Source: Rhodospirillaceae bacterium TMED167 (lineage in GTDB: Bacteria; Pseudomonadota; Alphaproteobacteria; Rhodospirillales_A; UBA2165). From it: a stretch of DNA of 6,447 nucleotides. Numbering within the stretch: the first letter of the stretch is position 1; each line of letters begins with the position of its first letter. A program made the position numbers and the translations under genes. The notes under the pieces were generated by a model. The model saw nothing but the letters and a program-made list of their open reading frames with translations. It made no database searches and was not told the DNA's origin. This document shows positions 1-5,720 of this stretch, piece by piece. The DNA lies in the NCBI GenBank assembly GCA_002170915.1, contig NHHQ01000117.1, positions 9,924-16,370 of the forward strand. The letters are read 5' to 3'.

Positions 1-780
1 GGCGGTTGGATCGGCCGGACCTTTGGACCAAGATTGCGCGTGAGCGATAATGCCCGGCGGAATTTGAAACGCACCTTTCCGGATTGGCCAATCGAAAAGA
101 TCGAACAAACCGTGCAGGATATGTGGGATAATCTTGGCAGGACATCAGGAGAACATCCGCATCTTTCGGCCTTTGATCCTTACCAGGACAACAGCCGGGT
201 CGATGTCGTTGGCGCGGAATATTGTGATCTCCTGAAAGATGCGGCAACGCCCGGCCTTTTATTTTCCGGCCATTTCGCCAACTGGGAAGTAACGCCTCTA
301 GCAGGCACGCGACGCGGTCTGACCATACATCTGGTTTACCGTCGCGCCAACAATCCATTTTTTGATAGGCTGGTGCAAAAGGGACGGAACACGCTGGATG
401 GCGAACTCTATCCTAAAGGCGCGCAAGGGGCCAAGGCGATCCTCCGAGCTCTTAAACGCGGCGACAATATGGCCTTGTTGGTCGATCAGAAAATGAACGA
501 TGGCGTCGCCGTGCCCTTCCTTGGGAGAGACGCCATGACCGCCCCCGCTATCGCCGAGCTAGCACTCCGCTATGACTGTCCCGTGGTGCCAGCGCGCGTT
601 GAGCGACTGAAGGGTGCTCATTTCCGGGTTACCTTCTATCCGCCACTCGACCGGCCAGAGACGGGGAATAAGCAGCAGGACATTTTGATATTGATGGCGG
701 AGATCAACCGACAACTCGGAGAGTGGATCAAGGAACAGCCAGCCCAGTGGCTCTGGGTTCACAACCGCTGGCCCGACTAA
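1..780 (+). CDS. LpxL/HtrB-type lysophospholipid (lipid A) acyltransferase, 5' partial
   Basis: This is the C-terminal 259 codons of a lipid A biosynthesis (lauroyl-type) acyltransferase. In this family the enzyme sits at the inner membrane and transfers an acyl chain from acyl-ACP to a lipid A precursor. Visible motifs are the HX4E catalytic motif HFANWE (visible codons 91-96), a downstream YRRANNPFFD block that typically contacts substrate, LLVDQK near codon 160, and a QWLWVHNRW C-terminus typical of the family. The frame is open to base 1 and reads GGWIGRTFGPRL then ARRNL, which are family-like residues, so the gene starts upstream. The TTG at 34 is not the start. Compared with LpxL proteins of about 300 residues, roughly 40-50 residues, including the N-terminal membrane anchor, are missing. 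The next gene is convergent, so its operon partners lie upstream of the window. The family call is firm; the acyl chain and acceptor cannot be told. Confidence 0.9.
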   Translation, partial: GGWIGRTFGPRLRVSDNARRNLKRTFPDWPIEKIEQTVQDMWDNLGRTSGEHPHLSAFDPYQDNSRVDVVGAEYCDLLKDAATPGLLFSGHFANWEVTPLAGTRRGLTIHLVYRRANNPFFDRLVQKGRNTLDGELYPKGAQGAKAILRALKRGDNMALLVDQKMNDGVAVPFLGRDAMTAPAIAELALRYDCPVVPARVERLKGAHFRVTFYPPLDRPETGNKQQDILILMAEINRQLGEWIKEQPAQWLWVHNRWPD

Positions 781-811
781 CAGGACCAATTAACTGGCCC
801 AATTAATATCT
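773..811. repeat. Degenerate 13-bp repeats with imperfect palindrome at a convergent junction
   Basis: The stop codon of the acyltransferase and the 33-bp gap to the stop of the M23 gene contain three adjacent 13-bp units: CCGACTAACAGGA, CCAATTAACTGGC and CCAATTAATATCT. The last two share an exact CCAATTAA. The same bases form an imperfect hairpin, with ATTAACTG (789-796) opposite CAATTAAT (800-807), one mismatch and a 3-nt loop. No T-run follows on either strand, so it is at best a weak or factor-dependent terminator for the two convergent transcripts. It may also be a chance pattern. Confidence 0.35.
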
Positions 812-813
812 CC

Positions 814-1635
814 CTACCGAGGAGGCACCAAAAGCGCAGGATCGAGATCGACGCCATTCCAGCGCACTCCCCAATGGAGATGCGGTCCGGTAGCACGGCC
901 AGTTTTGCCGATCTTTCCAATAAGTTGGCCTTTTGACACTTTTTGGCCTTGCTTCACCACAACCGCACTCAGATGAATGTAAATGCTGCTGAGACCCAAT
1001 CCGTGATCTAGGATGATGCTCTTACCATTAAAGAACATCCCAGGATGGGTAAACGAAACCCTCCCATTGGCCATCGCTGTGACGGGTGAGCCGACCGGGG
1101 CGGCCACATCCACACCAAGATGCGGCCGCCGCGGCTTGCCGTTTAAAACCCGCTGGCTGCCATACACTCCGCTGATGCGACCTTTTGCGGGCCAGGCAAA
1201 GCCTGATCCAGAGAACGAGGTTGCCACCATCTTCCGACGGGCGGCTGCGAGCAGCCGGCTTTCCGTGCGAATGCGAGCCGCATCAGCGGGGTCAGGCGTA
1301 ACCTTGCGCCGGGGCAGTCCCTCTATACGCTGAATTTGATAATTGCGTTGTCTGACGGTGAGCCGGTGAATGGCCTGACCGCCGTCGGGTCTAATTTCGC
1401 GCAAGACTACTTCCTGGGGGACATCCCTGCCAAACCCAAGCATAAAGTCCCCTGTGGGAGAGACCGGCACGGCTTTCTCATCCAGGAACAGGCGGGTATC
1501 AGGTGCCGCGCGCCCCATGACCAAGCCCCCTTGTACAAAAGAACCGGCCAAGTCCAGCGCCACCGCAGTCGACGGCAGCACGGCCACGGCCAGGGTAAAC
1601 GCTATGCTATAGAAGAGAACCTTGCGAATCATCAT
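814..1635 (-). CDS. Secreted M23-family (LytM-type) metallopeptidase
   Basis: The 273-residue protein has a classic signal peptide (basic MMIRK, hydrophobic core, AVA at 24-26, probable cleavage after Ala26), so it should act in the periplasm on peptidoglycan cross-bridges or as a regulator of such enzymes. An N-terminal all-beta region (about 30-105) precedes a charged linker and a C-terminal M23 domain (about 148-270). The zinc and catalytic set is complete: His172 and Asp176 in HLGVD, His221 in YIHLS, and His252 and His254 in GPHLHWG. It is therefore likely an active enzyme, unlike EnvC/NlpD-type degenerate LytM proteins. The ATG at 1633-1635 lies 29 bp inside the 3' end of xseA. No clear Shine-Dalgarno sequence precedes it, so expression by translational coupling to xseA is likely. 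A second ATG follows immediately. The arrangement of an N-terminal beta domain plus M23 resembles many alphaproteobacterial M23 proteins annotated only by family. Confidence 0.93.
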   Translation of the reverse strand: MMIRKVLFYSIAFTLAVAVLPSTAVALDLAGSFVQGGLVMGRAAPDTRLFLDEKAVPVSPTGDFMLGFGRDVPQEVVLREIRPDGGQAIHRLTVRQRNYQIQRIEGLPRRKVTPDPADAARIRTESRLLAAARRKMVATSFSGSGFAWPAKGRISGVYGSQRVLNGKPRRPHLGVDVAAPVGSPVTAMANGRVSFTHPGMFFNGKSIILDHGLGLSSIYIHLSAVVVKQGQKVSKGQLIGKIGKTGRATGPHLHWGVRWNGVDLDPALLVPPR

Positions 1636-3091
1636 TAGATGGCTTGGGTTTTAACTTTTGGCGCGGCTCCCGAGACGACGAAGTGGCGGGCGCCTCTCCT
1701 GTAATCTGGGCAGCGACCCCGCCATCGGAAAACTCGATATTGAGCTTCAGACCGGTTGTCGCTGTGGCTGCTGACACCATGGTGCCGGCCTCATCCGTGA
1801 CCAGAGCGAATCCCCGATCCAGAACCCGTTGGTAGGACACCCCCTCCAATTTTAACGTTTGGCGTTCAAGGTCACCGTCTTTTTGCCGGAGCAGGTTCAA
1901 GAGACCTTGTCGCCAAGACCGCACGCTTGCCGTCAGCTGGTCTTGCTTGCGGGCAATTTGTTGGGCTGGATTGACGAGCCCGCCCCCAAGTTCTCGCACA
2001 CGTCCCCGCAAGTCATTGAGCATTGCTTCTTTTGCGCGGTCCAGACGCTCCACCCAGTCGTCCAACCGTTGGGACGCCTCATCCGAAATTCGTACCGGTT
2101 GGGGAATGCCTCGGGCGAGGGCTGCCACGTCTTTTTCAAAATCGCCGAATGTGCGGTGCATCGCGCGCATGAGTCGGACACCCTGGTCCGCAGTGTGCGC
2201 CAACAGATCGCCCCGCACCGGCACCGCCATTTCCGCCGCCGCCGTGGGTGTAGGCGCCCGCTGATCAGAGGCAAAATCGATCAGGGTTGTATCGGTCTCA
2301 TGGCCCACAGCGGAGATGAGGGGAATATCACTCGCCGCCGCCGCACGGACAACGACCTCTTCATTGAAGGCCCAGAGATCCTCCAGGCTGCCGCCCCCCC
2401 TGGCGATAATCAACAGATCAGGCCGAGGAACGGCCCCACCGGGTGCCAATGTATTAAAGCCGTCGATGGCTGCGGCAATGCTCTCTGCTGCTCCATCCCC
2501 TTGCACATTGGTGGGCCACAGGAGCACGTAGCGGGGAAACCTGTCCCGAAGCCGATGCAGAATATCGCGGATGACCGCACCTGTTGGAGAGGTCACGACG
2601 CCGATGACCCCGGGCAAAGTCGGCAACGGCTGTTTCCGCTCCACATCGAACAGGCCCTCTGCCAGAAGTTTTTTCCGCCGGTCTTCCAACAGTTTGAGAA
2701 GCGCCCCCTCACCGGCCATTTCCATTTGCTCGATGACAATTTGGTAACTGGAGCGGCCGCCATACGTCGACAGCCGGCCGGTGACAACGACTTCCATGCC
2801 CTCTTCAGGGTGCACAGCCAAGCGGGCCACAGTGCCTTTCCAGCACACGCCATCAAGAACAGCATTCTCGTCCTTCAAGGTGACATACATATGGCCTGAC
2901 CGGGCGAGGGTCAGTCGGGATACTTCCCCGCGCACGCGCACGTGAGCAAAGGCATCCTCGACGACGCGCTTCAGGGAATGGGATAACTCGCTTACGGAGA
3001 ATACCGGGCGGTTATCTCCGCCCATCTCCCCGACTTCAAGTCCGGTATCCGTCCCAGAGGACGCGTCTATATCAAACATTGGATCAGTCAT
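1607..3091 (-). CDS. xseA: Exonuclease VII large subunit
   Basis: XseA is the catalytic subunit of exonuclease VII, which with the small subunit XseB degrades single-stranded DNA from both ends in repair. From the chosen ATG the protein has 494 residues. It has an OB-fold DNA-binding domain at about 31-125 (FSVSELSHSLK, then HVRVRGEVSRL). The catalytic domain at about 155-290 contains GVVTSPTGAVIRDI, IIARGGGSLEDLWAFNEE and AVGHETDTT. The residues matching the E. coli active-site set (Asp, Arg, His, Asp) are Asp176, Arg231, His264 and Asp267. A long helical, coiled-coil-like part (about 295-420) follows, then the conserved RVLDRGFALV segment and a basic, disordered tail. It is somewhat longer than E. 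coli XseA (456) because of an acidic N-terminus and this tail. The open frame runs on to 3166, but that would overlap the purD start. I prefer ATG 3091, preceded by GGGAG at only 2 nt spacing; ATG 3079 is a realistic alternative. xseB is not in the window. Confidence 0.95.
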   Translation of the reverse strand: MTDPMFDIDASSGTDTGLEVGEMGGDNRPVFSVSELSHSLKRVVEDAFAHVRVRGEVSRLTLARSGHMYVTLKDENAVLDGVCWKGTVARLAVHPEEGMEVVVTGRLSTYGGRSSYQIVIEQMEMAGEGALLKLLEDRRKKLLAEGLFDVERKQPLPTLPGVIGVVTSPTGAVIRDILHRLRDRFPRYVLLWPTNVQGDGAAESIAAAIDGFNTLAPGGAVPRPDLLIIARGGGSLEDLWAFNEEVVVRAAAASDIPLISAVGHETDTTLIDFASDQRAPTPTAAAEMAVPVRGDLLAHTADQGVRLMRAMHRTFGDFEKDVAALARGIPQPVRISDEASQRLDDWVERLDRAKEAMLNDLRGRVRELGGGLVNPAQQIARKQDQLTASVRSWRQGLLNLLRQKDGDLERQTLKLEGVSYQRVLDRGFALVTDEAGTMVSAATATTGLKLNIEFSDGGVAAQITGEAPATSSSREPRQKLKPKPSNDDSQGSLL

Positions 3092-3165
3092 GACTCCCGA
3101 ATAATTTATGCTACAAGGAGCGCACAGTACATGGTGAATGTTTATCTTTGAGGGGACACTCGACA
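3092..3165. promoter_or_regulatory. Divergent xseA/purD intergenic region with a GANTC site
   Basis: These 74 bp must carry the promoters for both xseA (leftward) and purD (rightward). I see no good -35/-10 pair on either strand; weak candidates only, such as TTTATG with TACATG at 17-bp spacing toward purD. A GACTC (GANTC, the CcrM methylation site) at 3092-3096 abuts the xseA start codon. It is the only intergenic GANTC in the window. No riboswitch-like fold or PurR-type operator is evident. Confidence 0.4.
3150..3155 (+). promoter_or_regulatory. Ribosome binding site of purD
   Basis: GAGGGG lies 10 nt before the ATG at 3166. It decides the start: the upstream in-frame TTG at 3148 overlaps this site and has none of its own. 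Confidence 0.6.
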
Positions 3166-4443
3166 ATGAACGTTTTAGTGGTCGGCGCAGGGGGACGGGA
3201 ACATGCCCTCTGTTGGGCTATTTCAAAGTCTCCAAAGTGCGGCAAACTCTACTGTGCGCCCGGAAATGCCGGTATTGCGGCGGTGGCAGACTGTATCGAT
3301 ATCGATATCGAAGATTTGCCGGCCCTGGTCACATTCGCCTGTGATAACCGAATCGATCTCGTTGTCGTCGGTCCGGAAGCGCCCCTGGTGCTGGGCCTGG
3401 TGAACGACTTGGCCGCTGCGGGCATCAAAGCCTTCGGCCCGACCCGAGATGCTGCAATATTGGAAGGTTCTAAAGCATTCATGAAAGATCTGTTCGCCAA
3501 ATATGATATCCCAACCGCCGCCTACGGCCGGTTCACGAATCACGCCGACGCGGTTGCTTATGTGCAGGAAAAAGGTGCCCCAATCGTGGTCAAAGCCAGC
3601 GGTCTCGCCGCTGGAAAGGGAGTTATCCTGTGTGAAACGGAAAATCAGGCCATCCATGCACTGGATCAGATTATGGCGGCCCGAGTTTTTGGTGACGCCG
3701 GAGATGAAGTTGTGATCGAGGAATTCCTGGACGGGGAGGAAGCCAGTTTCTTTGCCCTCGTGGATGGAAAGACAGCCCTGCCTCTGGCCTCCGCCCAAGA
3801 CCATAAAGCGGCATATGATGGCGATACTGGACCGAACACCGGTGGTATGGGGGCATATTCACCCGCGCCTGTGGTGACCGACGCCCTAGCCCTGGAAATC
3901 ATGGAGACCATCATCCAGCCCACTCTGGAGGGCATGGCGGCAGAGGGTCGGCCCTACACCGGCGTGCTCTTCGCCGGTTTGATGATTACAGAAGAGGGGC
4001 CTAAAACACTGGAATTTAATGTGAGGTTTGGCGACCCGGAATGCCAGGTGCTCATGGCCCGCTGGGACTCAGATGTTTTGGAAGCGCTCGACGCGGCAGC
4101 CGTGGGGCAACTCGCTGACATTAAGCTCTCCTGGAAAGAGGACACTGCCATGGTCGTTGTGATGGCGGCCAATGGGTATCCAGGGCCTTATGTAAAGGGC
4201 ACGGAGATTAAAATGCTTGAAGAGGCAAATAAAATAGACGGCGTCACCGTGCTGCACGCGGGGACAAAGGCCGATGGCGACCGTATCCTCGCGACGGGCG
4301 GACGTGTTTTGGGCGTGACGGCTTTGGGCGAGAACGTATCGGCAGCGCAGACCCGGGCTTACGAAGCCGTCGACGTGGTGGATTGGCCTGACGGGTTCTG
4401 CCGCCGGGACATTGGATGGCGCGCCATAGACCGTGCAGATTAA
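3166..4443 (+). CDS. purD: Phosphoribosylamine-glycine ligase (GAR synthetase)
   Basis: PurD catalyses the second step of de novo purine synthesis in the cytoplasm, joining 5-phosphoribosylamine and glycine with ATP hydrolysis to give GAR. The 425-residue product is full length for the monofunctional bacterial enzyme (E. coli 429). The N-terminal domain begins MNVLVVGAGGREHAL and contains GPEAPL (69-74). The ATP-grasp fold contains KAFMKDL (103-109), VVKASGLAAGKGV (141-153) for nucleotide binding, EEFLDGEE (185-192), QDHKAAYDGDTGPNTGGMGAYSP (211-233) and FNVRFGDPE (284-292) with metal-binding Glu/Asn residues. The C-terminal domain ends in FCRRDIGWRA (411-420). All expected motifs are present, so it should be active. 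No other pur gene is adjacent, so purD appears to be its own transcription unit, divergent from xseA. The first base of the ATG was chosen from the GAGGGG upstream and from the family N-terminus. Confidence 0.97.
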   Translation: MNVLVVGAGGREHALCWAISKSPKCGKLYCAPGNAGIAAVADCIDIDIEDLPALVTFACDNRIDLVVVGPEAPLVLGLVNDLAAAGIKAFGPTRDAAILEGSKAFMKDLFAKYDIPTAAYGRFTNHADAVAYVQEKGAPIVVKASGLAAGKGVILCETENQAIHALDQIMAARVFGDAGDEVVIEEFLDGEEASFFALVDGKTALPLASAQDHKAAYDGDTGPNTGGMGAYSPAPVVTDALALEIMETIIQPTLEGMAAEGRPYTGVLFAGLMITEEGPKTLEFNVRFGDPECQVLMARWDSDVLEALDAAAVGQLADIKLSWKEDTAMVVVMAANGYPGPYVKGTEIKMLEEANKIDGVTVLHAGTKADGDRILATGGRVLGVTALGENVSAAQTRAYEAVDVVDWPDGFCRRDIGWRAIDRAD

Positions 4444-4456
4444 GGCCCGTTGAAGG

Positions 4457-5305
4457 TCATTTAACCTTGCTGAGTGCCGCCCAAACTCCGGGTCCCCAAA
4501 TCGCGTGGGCAAATTCCAGTGCGGCCGTCAAAACCGCCGGTATCGCATCTGCTTTCTTCTTTGTCTTTGGTTGTGTCCGGGCCAAAGAGGCAATCGTTAC
4601 GGCATCGAACGCCACTTCCTTTTTGCCATACTCATAAAGGCTCGTGACCGACATGATTTCTTCTTCTTTATCTTTCACTTCTGGAAGATCCACGTTCAAC
4701 TGAAAAATATCTTTGCGTAAATCCTGGTACGGCAGTTCTGTTAAAAACATGGTGGCCGTGAACGCTAATTTGCGCCCGTTAAAGTCGCACGATAACGCAA
4801 CAACATAGTCGGAAATAATTTGAACGTCCCCATCGACTGGATGGCGGCCTTCATATCGGATGGTGTATTCACATTCCGGCAAATCGACACCGGCCAATTT
4901 TCCGGTGAAAGGTCTAGAAATGGCGCCATCCAGCACAGGGGCGAGCGCCGCGGCGTAAATGAAACCCCAATCCTTCCCCTCCTTGCGGACGGCGACCCAA
5001 TTTGTTCCCTTTGCCTTGCCCGCCGCCTGAATACGCATACCCTTCCGCATCCGTCCCACGCGCGGTGATTTTGTCAGCGGCTTTCCTCGGACATTCGCAT
5101 CTTTCAAAACAAAGTAGTCCGGTGCCGCAGCACTCAGAGTTTGGCCAAGAAATGTCGGGCTTTTGCTCTCAGCATGCCCCGGCGTTGGAGCCCCAATCAA
5201 AACCGCTCCGCAAACAGTCACGCAAACGGTCTCGCGGGCAGCCAAGCAGGCCGATCGGCTCGCCGCCAGCCGCATCCATTGCTGAAGTGTCCCCCGCTCT
5301 GCCAT
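4457..5305 (-). CDS. Secreted bacterial SH3-domain protein of unknown function
   Basis: The 282-residue protein has a long N-terminus rich in Arg up to residue 24, then a hydrophobic stretch (about 27-40) ending in GHA before Glu46. That fits an exported protein cleaved after Ala45. Residues about 64-122 form a bacterial SH3 (SH3b/SH3_3) domain: YFVLKDANVRGKP, a GRMRKGMRIQ strand, WVAVRKEG, and a WGFIYAAAL end. Such domains commonly bind peptidoglycan or peptide ligands. Residues 130-200 look like a beta-rich domain with Cys143 and Cys173, a possible disulfide in the periplasm. An acidic DKEEE segment (212-216), a basic KTKKK segment (247-251) and a short C-terminal helix follow. I do not recognise the C-terminal two-thirds. 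The ATG is supported by GGAG 7 nt upstream. The stop is 13 bp from the purD stop, and the gene is divergent from gcrA. Function is unassigned; a role in the envelope is inference. Confidence 0.85.
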   Translation of the reverse strand: MAERGTLQQWMRLAASRSACLAARETVCVTVCGAVLIGAPTPGHAESKSPTFLGQTLSAAAPDYFVLKDANVRGKPLTKSPRVGRMRKGMRIQAAGKAKGTNWVAVRKEGKDWGFIYAAALAPVLDGAISRPFTGKLAGVDLPECEYTIRYEGRHPVDGDVQIISDYVVALSCDFNGRKLAFTATMFLTELPYQDLRKDIFQLNVDLPEVKDKEEEIMSVTSLYEYGKKEVAFDAVTIASLARTQPKTKKKADAIPAVLTAALEFAHAIWGPGVWAALSKVK

Positions 5306-5312
5306 CCTGTTG

Positions 5313-5316
5313 CTCC
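5313..5316 (-). promoter_or_regulatory. Ribosome binding site of the SH3-domain gene
   Basis: GGAG on the - strand lies 7 nt before the ATG at 5305. It favours this start over the internal ATG at 5275, which would remove part of the basic N-terminus. Confidence 0.6.
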
Positions 5317-5434
5317 GGTGCCGTCCCTATCCCTGGTATTCAATGCGCCGGATTTTATGGATTTCCGGTCCTTTTTGCGTCTTTTCTAGCTTAGGTCAAA
5401 ACCATAGCGGAGACCCCCACCAGGGGCCAGGATA

Positions 5435-5473
5435 ATCCTATACTATAATCCTAATCCATGATCCTAACCCAAA
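5435..5473. repeat. Three 13-bp direct repeats (iteron-like)
   Basis: Three head-to-tail units each begin with an exact ATCCTA, at 5435, 5448 and 5461: ATCCTATACTATA, ATCCTAATCCATG and ATCCTAACCCAAA. Units 2 and 3 also share the second half (CCA at positions 9-11). On the - strand the repeated core reads TAGGAT. A perfect TATAAT (5444-5449) lies across the junction of units 1 and 2, without a recognisable -35. Phased repeats in a divergent promoter region suggest an operator for a multimeric DNA-binding protein, but the protein is unknown. Confidence 0.6.
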
Positions 5474-5524
5474 ACACTGCAACATACCCCTCCGCTGAGC
5501 CAAATCTTGAAACAGGGCATAAAT

Positions 5525-5591
5525 CTACATTTATCCACAGAATATTTCGCAAAATCTAGTAGGGAATATTGCCGACAAACGCTAAATGTAG
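5525..5591. repeat. 9-bp perfect inverted repeat flanking the DnaA box and candidate -35
   Basis: CTACATTTA at 5525-5533 and TAAATGTAG at 5583-5591 are exact inverse complements, 49 bp apart. The left arm overlaps the first three bases of the DnaA box. The right arm ends directly at the candidate -10 of gcrA. Two identical half-sites placed like this could allow looping or cooperative repressor binding. Confidence 0.5.
5531..5539 (+). promoter_or_regulatory. DnaA box upstream of gcrA
   Basis: TTATCCACA is an exact match to the high-affinity DnaA box consensus. Its last base is 181 bp before the gcrA ATG and about 30 bp upstream of the candidate -35, a usual place for an activator. In Caulobacter, DnaA activates gcrA transcription early in the cell cycle, so the site has a ready explanation. 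I found no second good box nearby, which argues against an origin. Confidence 0.6.
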
Positions 5592-5597
5592 TAAAAA
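5569..5597 (+). promoter_or_regulatory. Candidate sigma-70-type promoter of gcrA
   Basis: TTGCCG (5569-5574) and TAAAAA (5592-5597) are spaced by 17 bp, which would start transcription near 5604 and give a leader of about 117 nt. The -10 is poor. An alternative is TTGAAA (5507-5512) with TTTATC (5530-5535), where the DnaA box would overlap the -10. Neither is certain. Confidence 0.3.
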
Positions 5598-5620
5598 TAT
5601 AGGCGCAGTGGATCGTAGGT

Positions 5621-5652
5621 GACCTGGTCGAGAGGATCTCGCACCAGCGGTC
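5621..5652 (+). other. Strong hairpin in the presumed gcrA 5' leader
   Basis: CTGGTCGAGA (5624-5633) pairs with TCTCG (5637-5641) and ACCAG (5643-5647), leaving a GGA loop and a single bulged C at 5642. GAC (5621-5623) can extend the stem with GTC (5650-5652) across a 2-nt bulge. No T-run follows directly, so it is not a standard intrinsic terminator. It ends 68 nt before the gcrA ATG and is GC-rich within AT-rich surroundings. It may be a leader element affecting mRNA stability or translation, or a protein-binding palindrome. Confidence 0.45.
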
Positions 5653-5704
5653 TTGCAGAGATAATATTTTAAGAAAACAAATTGAAACAAAAACTTAGGA
5701 CTAT

Positions 5705-5712
5705 AAAAGGGG
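5705..5712 (+). promoter_or_regulatory. Ribosome binding site of gcrA
   Basis: AAAAGGGG lies 8 nt before the ATG at 5721. It settles the start in favour of 5721 over the in-frame TTG at 5682 and the ATG at 5727. Confidence 0.7.
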
Positions 5713-5720
5713 TCACAGAC

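Larger units (their letters stand above)
5306..5720. other. 415-bp divergent intergenic region between the SH3-domain gene and gcrA
   Basis: No credible gene lies here. The half next to gcrA is markedly AT-rich. It holds three 13-bp direct repeats, a perfect DnaA box, a 9-bp inverted repeat, a candidate gcrA promoter and a leader hairpin, each listed separately. There are also two GAATATT copies (5540, 5564) and a small CCCC/GGGG hairpin (5415-5426). Near the SH3-domain gene, CCGGA (5348-5352) faces TCCGG (5364-5368), a possible operator in that gene's leader. For the leftward promoter I see only TTGACC at 5394-5399 (- strand), without a good -10. The region contains no GANTC site. Confidence 0.6.

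Noticed and set aside
1859..2899. A 346-codon open frame on the + strand opposite xseA
   Set aside because: It lies wholly antisense to a well-conserved gene, its product has no recognisable domain and is rich in His, Arg, Cys and Pro, as expected of a shadow frame.
3148..3165. purD start at the TTG at 3148
   Set aside because: It overlaps the GAGGGG that serves the ATG at 3166, and the family N-terminus begins at MNVLVVGAGGREHA.
3092..3166. Longer xseA start at 3166 (25 extra residues)
   Set aside because: It would overlap the purD start and consume the whole divergent promoter region; the added residues are not family-like.
4453..4468. Intrinsic terminator between purD and the SH3-domain gene
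   Set aside because: The stem is only 5 bp, AT-rich at one end and without a T-run.
5002..5394. A 130-codon + strand frame opposite the SH3-domain gene and its leader
   Set aside because: It is antisense to a gene with a signal peptide, a domain and a ribosome binding site, and it has none of these itself.
5430..5600. A replication origin, from the DnaA box, iteron-like repeats and AT-rich DNA
   Set aside because: Only one good DnaA box is present and no usual origin neighbours are seen; control of gcrA explains the box better.
5682..5720. gcrA start at the TTG at 5682
   Set aside because: The ATG at 5721 has an excellent ribosome binding site, and the extra residues do not resemble GcrA proteins.
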